Source: Eudorina sp. 2006-703-Eu-15 (lineage: Eukaryota > Chlorophyta > Chlorophyceae > Chlamydomonadales > Volvocaceae). Taken from it: 64,000 nt of DNA. How positions within the stretch are numbered: the stretch's first letter is position 1; every line of letters starts with the position of its first letter. Below, one piece after another: positions 11,601 through 21,548 of the stretch. The stretch is from NCBI GenBank assembly GCA_003117195.1, contig BDSI01000164.1, positions 124,001 through 188,000 of the forward strand, given 5' to 3'. The translations under genes and the position numbers were made by a program. The notes beneath the pieces are model-generated. The model was not told where the DNA came from. It saw only the letters and a program-made list of their open reading frames with translations, and searched no databases.

Positions 11601-12791
11601 CGAGGGTCCTGCAGAGGCCGCAGCAGCCCCCGCGTCCCCCTCCAGTGAAGCCGCAATGGCCCTGGCCAGCGCTTCGTCCTCGTCCATAAAGTCAGGCCCA
11701 GCCGCACCGTTGAGGCCAGCTGCGCCACCGCTGCCCGCGCCCTGAGCCGATACAGCACCGCAGTGGGCAGCCATAAGCAGCCAGGGCATCCAGGGATATC
11801 CCACCCCATTGGAGCGGGTTAGGGAGGGAGGCGAGCGGCCAACAAAAGCGAGCATGGGCAGGTGCGCAGTATGTGCGATATCGCATACCGCGCGTCTGAA
11901 GCGCATACCCATCCCATTGAGGTGGAGGGCGAAGAAACACTCGAGCCCCGGCCCGTGACCCGAACGTGACGGGCGCCCTTCAACTGGCAGCCTGCGGGCC
12001 GCGCTCGCCTTGGCGGGTTCAGGTTCAGGACGCGGCCGGGTCAGTTCTTGTCCTGTCCTGTCCTGTCCGTGTGATTGCCGATGCGGGGCAGCGCATCGAC
12101 CCATACGCGCGAAGCGTGAAACGAGGTGAGTCGCGGTCACCGTCGCTTGCCGATGGCCACCGTTTGAGCACCGACTTCGTTGACCACTTCCATTACGGCC
12201 GCAATTGATCCCTTTGAGCCCATGGGAAGGCTCACCGTCCCGGAGGTGGTGGCGCCGCTGCCGTTGTTGTCGGCTTGCGCTGGTGCGGTGGGTACCGGTG
12301 GGGCAGGACCGGGTCTCACCGTCAGTGTGTCACCGTTAGCGAGCGCCAGGGAGGCCACAGTCCCTTCCTCAGGAACCTGTACAACAGTGCATTCAAAGAC
12401 AATTGTTTGCGACCTGCCGCGTTGGACAACTCTGCCTGAGACAGGGAACCGACGCAAACCCGAAGATGGCCAGACGCAGCACACAGTCACGCACCTGCAC
12501 AACTTTCGGAGGAAAGCCAGAAAGAATTTCCATATTCGTCGACGGAACACCAGTCTTCTCTGATAACAACTTGAAGAACGACTGGATAGGCATGCACGCG
12601 TCCACGCCTGTGGATGGCAGGACGTCCGCGAGCACAGCGACGACAAAAAGACTTGATGAATGCCAAAATAATTGCCTCGGTCATCGACGCGAGGGTATCA
12701 TGACTGAACAAAGACCTCCCGCCCCAGCTGTCGACGCACCGGACAGTGTCGACTGACCGGCGGGACCTCGGCATCTCAGAGTCAAGGACAT
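8636..12791 (-). CDS. OTU1: OTU1/YOD1 deubiquitinase with an internal ubiquitin-interacting motif
   Basis: Ten exons, 428 residues: 12791-12740, 12607-12495, 12376-12161, 11741-11492, 11177-11032, 10800-10721, 10025-9898, 9563-9409, 9033-8950, 8698-8636. OTU1 cleaves ubiquitin chains on substrates of the Cdc48/p97 ATPase (ERAD and related quality control). The N-terminal UBX-like domain (about 1-90: MSLTLRCRG, ILSGFPPKVV, LALANGDTLTVRPG) binds Cdc48. The OTU catalytic domain (about 230-375) has DSDNSCLF with the nucleophile Cys238, KWGGAIELFILA, and YDGLHYDAL with catalytic His342. The C-terminus has a C2H2 finger (Cys400, Cys403, His416, His422) ending HQNFSEY. Between UBX and OTU, residues about 146-162 (MDEDEALARAIAASLEG) form a good ubiquitin-interacting motif. 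Exon 3's donor is the least certain: 12161 keeps phase 0, but 12141 joined to 11730 also fits. Confidence 0.9.
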
Positions 12792-13247
12792 TATAAGAGA
12801 CCACGTTGATAAATAAGGGAGAGGGTTTGGATAAATTGGCTGTGATATTACGTAAAGCACTGTAAATAAATTCCACGATGCAAGTACGATTTGTTATCAA
12901 TTTTACAAAACAAGTCAGGTTCTGCAGTCGCGCCTTTGATGATTGGTGGGCCGGAGTGGACATGCAGAGGGTCGTGTCGCTAGCGTAATTGTTGCGCCGT
13001 ACACGTACGATAAATCTGGGCAGCTTGCCAGTCAGGCCGCTACACGCAATGCTTCGTGCAGCTCCGTGCAAAGCTTGAACCGTTATGGGCCAGATCCCTG
13101 AATTCCCCATGGCCGCTGCAAGCGAACGTTGTGTGCAAGTTAACTGAAGGCAGTTCGTTCCGTTCGAGGTTTATCCAGTGCTATCTTTTTGAAAGCTCGC
13201 GTGGCATTTCTATCAATTGAATCTGATCTTTGTGCCACGTAAGAGCC
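12792..13247. promoter_or_regulatory. Shared upstream region of OTU1 and uroporphyrinogen-III synthase
   Basis: 456 bases separate the two start codons of this head-to-head pair. The sequence is less GC-rich than the genes and shows no coding frame. The plus-strand start is in strong context (gccATGg at 13248). Confidence 0.55.
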
Positions 13248-15779
13248 ATGGCGCTTCAAACGTTCCGTCACGCCCGTCCAGCGATGCCGTCGGCCCATTC
13301 GCGTCGGCATGTTATGGGTGAGCGACGCCGGACATTCTGCACATGAGAGTTATCGCGCGTGTTGTATGTTTGAGCGATGCGGCTTCCGTCACGTGCCGCT
13401 GCAGGTCGTGCACGCTGTGTGGGCGTGTATGGCCACGGAGCTGCCCCGAAGGTGGTCCTGACGCGCGAGTCTGGAAAGAACGACAAGCTGCGTGACGCCC
13501 TGTCGAAAAAGGGTTACCAATGCATTGAGATGCCGCTAATCGAGCACACGGAGGGACCCGACAGGTAAGGTCTCTACAACCAACATGTGCCTCTCAGGTG
13601 TAACCACCCAGATCAACCAGGCGGATCATCGTATGAATACAGCATGGACACCACCTGAATTTAAGCAGCAGCATTCGTCACTTTGAATTAGGTGCTGATG
13701 GGGCTGGGATCTGTCCACGCGATGTGCTGTCTGTCGGGTGAGCTCGCCGTGGTGGAAGATCAGGGGAGCTCACCCGGCCTCGCCCACACACGCCGCCCGC
13801 GGCCGCTCTCCCCCCCGGCCCCCCTCCATACGCAGGGCGCTGCTGCCCCGGCTGCTGGCTTCCGCTGCCGACCAGTACGAGTGGGTGGCGGTGACCTCCC
13901 CGGAGGCGGCGGCCGTGTTCCTCGAGGGCTGGGAGCAGGCGGGGCGACCCAAGGTACTGCTCGACCCCGTCTGATGCCCACCCACCCTCGGGGGCCATCG
14001 TGGTCGTCACCGCAGCGGAGGACATGTGGCCCGGACACACAAGGAGGGAGAAAGGGGTGTACCAGGATGATGAAGGGTTTCATGAAATGCACCCACATGC
14101 CGCGGACGGACCTGCGCCGATCTGGGTTTTGCTCTACTTGTGGAGTGCTGCAGGAGGGAGGGATCTGGTAACCGTTGACGTTCGACCTGTCCCGATTTCC
14201 CACGGCCCACAGGTTCGAGTGGCGGTGGTGGGCACCGGCACGGGTGAGGTGTTGCGGCAGGCCGGCATCACCCCGGACTACGTGCCATCCAAGGTACGAC
14301 CGACAGCAGCTCTGCCGTACACACATCCAGTCGTCGTCCGTCCGTCCGTACAGTCGCTGTCCGTACAGTCATCACGCATACCCGCGGTCCTCCTGCAAAC
14401 GGGCCAGGAGACGCTTGACCGGCGTAAGGGGGGTATAGGACATTGGTAGACAAGTATGGGGAACCTCCCGGGCAAGAGAGAGGAAAGGAGACCCGGTGCG
14501 TGTATCCGCAGTGAACAAGTTTACTCGGATCATCGGCTTCTTGAGTGGGGGTCCGTGTAACCTGGAGCTGCTTGATTTTGCCCGCTTTCTTTGTCCCATT
14601 CCCCACACCGCTACCCCCAGGCCCTGGGCAAGGTGATGGGGTCGGAGCTGCCACGGGTGCCGGGCGGCAGCGGCCGGGTGCTGTACCCCGCCTCGGCCAA
14701 GGCCTCAACCGACCTGCAGGACAGCCTGGCGGCGGCGGGATTCGAAGTGCACCGCATCAACACCTACAACACGGTACGGCACGGAGTACGGCAACGATGA
14801 CCGGACCTCCAAACATAGTGTCATGGGTTGCCGGCTTCCGTCTGGAAGTCGCACCGCGGCTCAACGAGAACCGCGAAGGCACCTGCGTTGTTGTGCGCAC
14901 TCGTGCGCCCGAGGAAGGAGCGTTGCCAAGGTGGCACCGGTTCAGCGAGGCCGGACATGCCTTTTGTAATTGGCAGACTCACAACCGTTTGTGTATCACA
15001 CACGCGGTGCGACGGTACGACGGTTGGGGCACGCGCCGCAGCTGCCTCATCTCGTTTCCGGGAACCCGAAAGGCCTTTTACCGGGTTGCTCCCGCCCCGC
15101 AACCCTCACGCCCCCAAGACATTTTGCCTTCCTCTCCTTGTCTCCTCGCCTCCCCCGTCCCTCTGCTCCCCTGACACACGCACGCAGGGCCCCATCAAAA
15201 CGGTCCCTCAGGAGCTGCTGCAGCAGGCGCTGACCGCCGAGGTGGTGACCTTCGGCAGCCCCAGTGCCGTGAAGGCGTGGGTGGGGCTGGCCGGGCTGGA
15301 GGTCGCAAATAGCAAGGTGGGGTGGGGCCGCCGGGAATGGCAGGACCAGGCCGGGCGGGGCGGGACATGGGGGCTGCAGAGGGGGTGCCATGACGCCCGC
15401 CATCACAACCCTGCCGCTGCCGCTGCCGCCACACATCGCTCGCCTCCCCACGCCATGTGGCGTCCTATCTGACCCGGACCGCTCCTCACCCAGGCCGCTG
15501 CGCTCTGCGCCGCCGGCGTCCCGTACCTCTCCTACCTCACCTATTCCTACCTTCGTACCCACGCTCCTTTGCCTGCTGCGCCAGGTCAACGCCTGCATCG
15601 GCTCCACCTCCGCCCGGGCCTGCACCTCCGCGGGCGTCACGGAACACGTGTACTACCCCGAGGACCCGGGCATCGAGGGTTGGGTGGAGGCCGTGGAGCG
15701 GGGCTGCCGGGACCTGGGGGCCCTGTGCCCGTTTGACGAGGAGAGCGCGCCGGGTCGTGCGACTGTGCCGTCATGCTGA
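13248..15779 (+). CDS. UROS: Uroporphyrinogen-III synthase, chloroplast precursor
   Basis: Seven exons, 301 residues: 13248-13317, 13405-13564, 13836-13953, 14213-14293, 14621-14773, 15188-15316, 15585-15779. The enzyme closes hydroxymethylbilane to uroporphyrinogen III with inversion of ring D, the last common step before the chlorophyll, haem and sirohaem branches, and acts in the plastid stroma. Residues 1 to about 35 (MALQTFRHARPAMPSAHSRR...) are a basic, Ser/Ala-rich transit peptide. The mature protein starts at KVVLTRESGKNDKL and has the two HemD lobes: ADQYEWVAVTSPEAA, VRVAVVGTGTGEVL, GSGRVLYPASAKAS, EVVTFGSPSAVKAW and ACIGSTSARAC, in the family's order. Sequence identity in this family is low, but the motif series and length fit. 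All exon phases agree. A 13377 ATG would drop most of the transit peptide. Confidence 0.92.
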
Positions 15780-17114
15780 GCTGGGAAACGGCAAACGGGC
15801 GGGGGCTTGATTCAATGAGAACAAGTCCAGGCTCGTGGGTTAGCTTGCGCGCGCTCTCTCTCAGTTCCGGTCTGTTCCCGTGTTGCCTTCGCACGCGGCT
15901 TTTCCCACCGCTTTGCGAATTTTGCGCCCCAGGAGGAGGCAGCGGGACGGTGGATGCAGTCAGCCGCCTTGCAGGCCTCTGCCGGTAGCGGCGTGGGGTG
16001 TAGGGCCACTCGTAGGTTGCTGCTTGGCACTGACCCGTACCAAGCCCCAGGCGGCAGGCAGCGGGGCTGGCTGGGATGAGCTCTCCCCCGGTGTCCGGGG
16101 TGAGGTGTGAGACGGGTCTTAGCGCAACGGCGAAGGGAAGCCGTGTGGTCGCGGACCGCGGCGCGACACGGGTATGATGTCATCTTCATTCTTTGCACGG
16201 CGTTTTGCATGCTTGCCTGCATCGGAGGATCCCCGGAAATAGTTACTGGATAGGTTCTTGCATTCGGAGCTTATAAGTGGAATATTGATCCGGCCAGACA
16301 AGGATACTTGCTGACCAGGACCAGGATGTGCGGCCTCGCGCGAAGTGAAGTGAACGGCGCATGCTTACCCGACCGTGTCGGCCTGTGTACGAACCGGTGG
16401 GCCTTTCTGCCGCATCCTCATCAAGTTGCGGCCCCGAGGGGCTGCCCAGCTTTTAGCAAGGTTGGGTCTTCGGTTGAATGGGGGCATGTCGGGTTGGTTG
16501 GCGCCCGTTCGGGTTGTATACAGCCAAGACCATCAGTGACTAGCTCATGGGGACACGCCGACGGGGGAAGGGGACTGATGTAAGCGACGGTGGACAGCAT
16601 CCAAGTCCATGATGATGGAAAACTTGTTTCCGACGGTGGTTTAGTATTTGCTCTCGCGAAAACGAAACAAAGTCGCATCCGGTCGTCGTATTGCACGACA
16701 GGGACAACACTTTGATTACTCTGTCATCAGAATTCACGTAGTGTGATAAAGCAATAGATTAATTAGTGTTAGCCTCCATTAGGTGCCTTCGCAGCGACTC
16801 CGCCCGAGTCTAACTGCACTCGCCGTGAGCAGGCCTTGCTTAGTTCGTCAAACTTCCAAAGATGCCCATTGGACTGTGGACTGTTTTCAACGGGGTGAGC
16901 TCCTCCGTTGCTTGGGAGGGATTCCGTCCTGGACATCAAAATGGTCTCCGGCAGTGATTGGAAGTCCCTCGTTGCTTTCACGCGCCATCATGCTTAATGA
17001 AATGCACATCGCCAACGTTTAGCACGTTAATCGCTGCTTGCTCCCATTGCTTTCTCGCATCGATTGGTAATTGTTCAGAACGTGACAGCAGCCCTTTCGG
17101 CATTCTTGCAGTAC
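15780..17114. other. 3' UTR of UROS and upstream region of the bc1 subunit gene
   Basis: No protein-coding exon supported. A TGTAA polyadenylation signal at 16579-16583 would give UROS a 3' UTR of about 0.8 kb, normal for these algae. The part from about 16600 to 17100 is AT-richer and probably contains the promoter and 5' UTR of the next gene; gttcag/ttgcag acceptor-like sites just before 17115 leave room for a 5' UTR intron. Confidence 0.5.
16579..16583 (+). terminator. TGTAA polyadenylation signal, probably UROS
   Basis: Exact copy of the volvocine polyadenylation signal TGTAA, the first on the plus strand that I found after the UROS stop codon. Confidence 0.5.
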
Positions 17115-17331
17115 ATGCCCCCTGCCCGGTGGCCTTCGGTTCAACAACTCACTCGAGTTGGAGCTTGGGGCGGCGTCGTTGCCGCTGGCGGGCTGTACCT
17201 CGTGCAGGTGCGGATTATGTTGGTCCTGGCGCAAAACTTATTTGGCGTACTCACGAATTTCGTTTCTCCAAAACCCGCAGCCATGGGACTGGCTCCAAAC
17301 CAACCTGGGGCTGAAGAAGGAGGAGCAGTAG
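17115..17331 (+). CDS. QCR10: Cytochrome b-c1 complex subunit 10 (plant 6.7 kDa type)
   Basis: Two exons, 17115-17207 and 17281-17331, joined in phase 0 across a 73-base intron; 47 residues. The protein reads MPPARWPSVQQLTR, then VGAWGGVVAAGGLYLVQ followed immediately by PWDWLQTNLGLKKEEQ. This matches the plant subunit of mitochondrial complex III (QCR10-like), whose core is a single membrane helix with A-G-W-G...A-A-A-G-x-x-W/Y-V-Q-P-F/W-x-W. Cytoplasmic-side basic start, helix at about 15-31, charged C-tail. No cleavable presequence is expected or seen. It is about 10 residues shorter than land-plant versions at the N-terminus; an upstream exon splicing into the ttgcag at 17107-17112 could add residues, but I found none. 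The gene lies tail-to-tail with the CWC21-like gene. Confidence 0.82.
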
Positions 17332-17582
17332 CCTGCGTATTGCGGGTCGGACGCTGCAGCTTAACCCGTGGGGGCTTGAGCTGGAGGAGAGGCACCTGAG
17401 GAGCGAGTGCAAGATGGAGATACCTCCGCAAGCGGCGTTGTGGCAGTTCGGGGCTTTCGTGGCAGAGGAGCGGTGTGTTACGTGTCGAATAAGGGCGTGG
17501 TGCTGCCAGCACCACTCGGTGTGTCTCGTTATTGGCGTTTGCCCCTGAAGCTGATGGGGGCATCCTGTGTGTTGCACTCGGC

Positions 17583-17617
17583 TGTAACACGTAGTCATGC
17601 GAAGTCTTTCGATTACA
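17583..17617. terminator. Facing polyadenylation signals of two convergent genes
   Basis: TGTAA at 17583-17587 on the plus strand serves the bc1 subunit gene; TTACA at 17613-17617 is the same signal on the minus strand and serves the CWC21-like gene. Cleavage 10-20 bases past each signal would put both transcript ends at about 17595-17605, so the two 3' ends meet or overlap slightly. Confidence 0.65.
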
Positions 17618-17890
17618 ACCGGCCCTTCGATTTTTATACGCCATCTCGACCACGCCTAATGATGCCCGCACCGCTGTTGTTGTCCGGCAGCGAGCTTAGA
17701 AAAGCGGCAATGGCTACAGCTTGTTCGAAGAATATCGGCGCGAGATAGCAACACTCCAACCCGTTCAGATGGGGAACCGCGGAAGCGGTTTCCATGGAAC
17801 TCCCTCCGCATGTACGCCATCTACTCCGTCGTCCCATCCAACGCCACCGTCATCAGCTAACCTCCCCTAAACCACCTGAGTGCATCTCAT

Positions 17891-20800
17891 TCAGCGCGAC
17901 CCGCTGCTGGTAGAGCTATCAGAGCTGGTCCCGCTGTCCGAACTGCTGCTGCTGCCACTGCTGTCTGAACTGCTATCACTGCTGCTCGAACTACGCCCAC
18001 TGCGGTCTGACGAGGAGGAGGGGCTGGGGCTGCGGCGACGTCTGGCCGCACCTCCCCTGTCGTTGCCACCGCGAACCACCTCTGCATCGCGCCGCCCAGG
18101 GCCCCTGTCGCGGCCGTCGCCGCCGCTGCCACCGCCCCGACGCTCGAGCTGCTCCTCGCTGCGCCGCTCCGCCTGCCTGCCCGACTCTTTCGCCTCAACC
18201 CGGCCCCGCCCCTGATCCGCGTCTTCCCCTGCACGACCCCCTCGGCCCTGAGCCTCACGCTCCCGATCCCTAGGCCGCTCGCCAGCACCCTCATCCCTTC
18301 GGTAGCGATCCCTGTCGGCCCCTCCGTGCTGCTCTGCATCGCCGCGCCGACCGTCACGGTTGCGCTGCCGCTCGTCATCCCGATCCTGCTGCTCGCGAGC
18401 CCGCGGCCGTTCCCGCTCGCCGCCGTCCTCTTGCTCTTCACGCGCCCGGTCACGAGGCCGCTCGCGTCCCCGTTCCGTGTCCGGACCCCGACCGTCAGCC
18501 CGCGCGGCCTCGTCGCGCGGGTAGCGCTCCTCACGCCGGCCTCGGTCCAGACCCTCGCGCTCCTCACGTGCACGACCCCGGCCACGCGGATCACCGTCTC
18601 GATCCCAGTCCTCGTCCCGACCAGGCCGCCGGCCGTCATACCGGGGCTGCGCGTCCCGTCCAGCGTGGCTGCCGTTACCCGCCGCCGCTGCCCGCCCGCC
18701 ACGGCGTCCGTCATTCTCCTCCGGCTCCTCACGCCGCTGCCGCACGTTCCTCGCGTCCGCCGCCGGCCGGTCGTCACCGTCGTCGTCCTCATACCGGCGC
18801 CTCACGCGTGCAGGCGGCTCCTTCTCACGGTCCCGGCCGTCTCGCTGAGATGCAGCTGCCGCCGCCGCCGCCCCGGGCTCCAAATCATCCTCGCGGCGCC
18901 GCTCGGCACGGTCCCGCGCGCGGCCTCCTTCCCCACCACCATCGCGGCCTCCATCGGCGCCCCGGTACCGCGAGCCGTCACCGGGCGGTCCTGCTGGAGG
19001 CGGCATCTCCCGGGGACGCTCCTCCAACCGCTGCCTCTTTGGCTCCGGGGCCTCAGGCGGAGGGCGGGCTTCGAGGCGGCCTTTACGTGAGTCCTTCTCA
19101 CTGCCGCCGTCACGTCGTCTGTCACGGCCGTTCCGGCGGGCTGAGTCCTCGGAGCCTGACGACGATGACGTGGTGGCGCTGCCGCTGCTGTCAGAGTCCG
19201 AATCTGACCCCGAGCCTGAGCTGCTGGATCCCGAGCTGGTGTCCGAGTCGGATCCCGAATCCGATCCGCTGCTGCCGCTCGACGACGGCGACGGCGACCG
19301 GCGCCGCCGGTCGGGTTTGTCAGCTCGGCCCTGTGAGGCCGCGGCGTCACGGCCACCCCGCTGCGGCCGCTCCAGCGGACCATCGCGAGCCACCTCGGTC
19401 CGGGGCGGCGGTGGGCCCATTCGGCCGCCGCTGCCCGCATCACCTCGTACGTCGCGGCCACGATCTCTGGGGTCGTAGTCGCGCTCCCGGTCGAACCGCC
19501 GCTCCTCAGCGTACCGCCCCCGGTCGTCATCACGTCCCCGATCGTACCGCCGCACCTCGCTGTAGCGTCCCCGCTCTTCCGCGTGCGGATCATACCTGCA
19601 GGCACAAATTGTAGGCCATGAATAGGACGCATGAATACCACCCCGGATCAAGGGACATGCAAGGCTTCCATCAGCTTAGCGACGTTTGAAGCCAGGGTGG
19701 GAAGAAACCTACGCTTGCAGGGCAACTGCAACCCAAGCGATTTCTGCTTATCCGCTGAACTATAGACCCAATCCACGCGCGCAGGGCCGTACCTCTCAGG
19801 CGCGGTTTCGTATTTGCGGTACAGCCGCGCCTCAGGTGAGGCGTTACGGCGACGCTCTTCCTCGGCCAAGCGGGCGGCCTCGCGCTCCTACGAGGAACAT
19901 TTTGATATTACGCGTACCGATGAGTGCATGTTCGAAAGAGAGCAGCGTCAAGACCGTCACAGGCGCCGCTCACACCATCCTTCCTGTCGGGCAGCGCACA
20001 CCCCCGTCATCACTGCATCAGAAGCCCTTACATCGCCCAACGGGCAGCGGGGCGATAGGCTCTCCATGTGGGCATCCAAGTTGTATGCGACATCCTCAAC
20101 CGCAGCCTTCGCGCTCCCATAAGTTGTCAAACGCGGCCCATTTTGTGGCCATCAGTGGGCATCCACAGCAGCCGACATGGCCTCACCTTCTCTCGCTGCC
20201 GGGCCTCTTCCTCCCGCCGCTTCGCCTCCTTGACTCGCTCCTTCTCCCGCTTCTTAGCCTCTTTCTCCCGCCGTTTCGCTTCCTTCTCGCGGCGCTTGGC
20301 CTCCTCCTCACGGGCTTTCTGGGCAGCTTCGCGCTCAGCAATGCGCTGCGCCTTCAGTTGTTCCTGCAGCCGGCAAGCAGCGGAGCCCCCCAGGCATTGG
20401 CACATGACCTCCGTGCCACGCACAGTACCGTGACTGAGGGGTGCAGCCAGGGTGCATCAGGAACCCCCACATGGCCACCCCGCCTGTGCGCATGTCTTTC
20501 ATTCCACCAAGCCCACCTGGACATTTCATCACTAAACCCTATGCATCCGTGTACTCCATGCACGAATCCACGTGCAGAACAGGCCCCTACTTTGTGGCAG
20601 GTGCCACGACCCGCACACCTGCAGCTCCCTGTTGAAGGCGTCACCCTCACGGATGTCATCCTTCATGCCCAGAGCTGCCTTCAGCTTCGACATCTGCTCC
20701 AGTTTGCGCTGCGCCACTTCATGCGTCTCGTCGACCAATTTCGTGCTATAAAGCGGAAAGACCAGCCCAAGATCATAAGCCGCGACACGCCGAACTGCTT

Positions 20801-21250
20801 GCAATTCGGTAACCCGCCATCGACACTTACGTTGCTGCTGGAACATCTGCGGAAAGCTTGGCCAGCTCTTGCGCCCGAAACAGACCGATAAGCTCCTCAA
20901 TCTCGGCTTCGCTATGCACCCTGCTGGTTAGCAAACCGAAGCGGCGAACTTTGCAAATGATTCATACACCAAGGCTAGGCCCTCATAACAGGAAATGCTC
21001 AAGACAGGCAGTCCACGCCCACGTACCCCTCTTGCTCGAGCCTCTCTCGCTCCTGCTCCACCTTGAGCTCCACTTCGCGCTTCTTCTTGTGATCCAAGAT
21101 TTCCCGATTAGGCTGCTTGTGCTTGGGGCCGCCATCCTTGGGCGCGTCTGTGCGGACCTGAGGAGGCCCCCGTAAGTTAAACTTACTCCCTTGAACATAA
21201 CCGCTTGTCCCAGAGCCACGCGGCGTAAGCAAGCCTATGCCGTTATACAT
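17891..21250 (-). CDS. CWC21: CWC21/SRRM2-type spliceosomal protein with long RS-rich tail
   Basis: Six exons, about 802 residues: 21250-21027, 20911-20831, 20745-20619, 20363-20187, 19887-19793, 19595-17891. The N-terminus MYNGIGLLTPRGSGTSGYVQ is the hallmark of Cwc21/SRRM2/plant homologues, which bind the Prp8-Snu114 region of the active spliceosome near the 5' splice site. The cwf21 domain follows (REILDHKKKREVELKVEQ, then AEIEELIGLFRAQELAKL). Then come a THEVAQRKLEQMSKLKAALG segment typical of the family, a Lys/Arg/Glu coiled coil (about 145-230, repeats of EAKRREK), and from residue 236 on a 567-residue low-complexity tail of RS, RD, RE and SDSGSDS runs. The last exon carries 71% of the protein. 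The exon 1/2 join with legal GT-AG borders (GG/C) removes the Tyr-Ser expected in the cwf21 motif; see findings. Nuclear. Confidence 0.87.
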
Positions 21251-21548
21251 TTCGGCCCACGCCTGTGAGGGCAGACGCCCTCAGCGTTCTTAAACACTAT
21301 TTTGGATATCGGAAAAGAATAGGGCGGTGTAAGTAGGGAAAGTGGGGAAGTTACAATGAGTCACTGTGCGCAAAACTCGAAATATTTTCATGCACGCCCC
21401 GAAACCGTTGACAAAGTCAAGGCAATCATTATTATATACGTTGTGAAGCACATTAAAACGCGCGAGCACGTTGAATTATAAAGATTTACTACGGGAGCAT
21501 CATAGGGGCATCGGCAAGTGACCATTTGTCCATGTGATTTCGACGACG
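21251..21548. promoter_or_regulatory. Short shared upstream region of CWC21-like gene and GCS
   Basis: Only 298 bases separate the two opposed start codons. The stretch is A/T-rich relative to the genes (for example around 21425-21495) and must contain both 5' UTRs and any promoter, so the promoter is probably bidirectional. Confidence 0.55.

Noticed and set aside
17887..19641. Long open frames antisense and frame-shifted to the RS tail (for example plus 18568-19614, minus 17887-18792)
   Set aside because: They are shadows of the highly biased RS/RD/RE coding sequence; only the minus frame 17891-19595 splices to the cwf21 exons.
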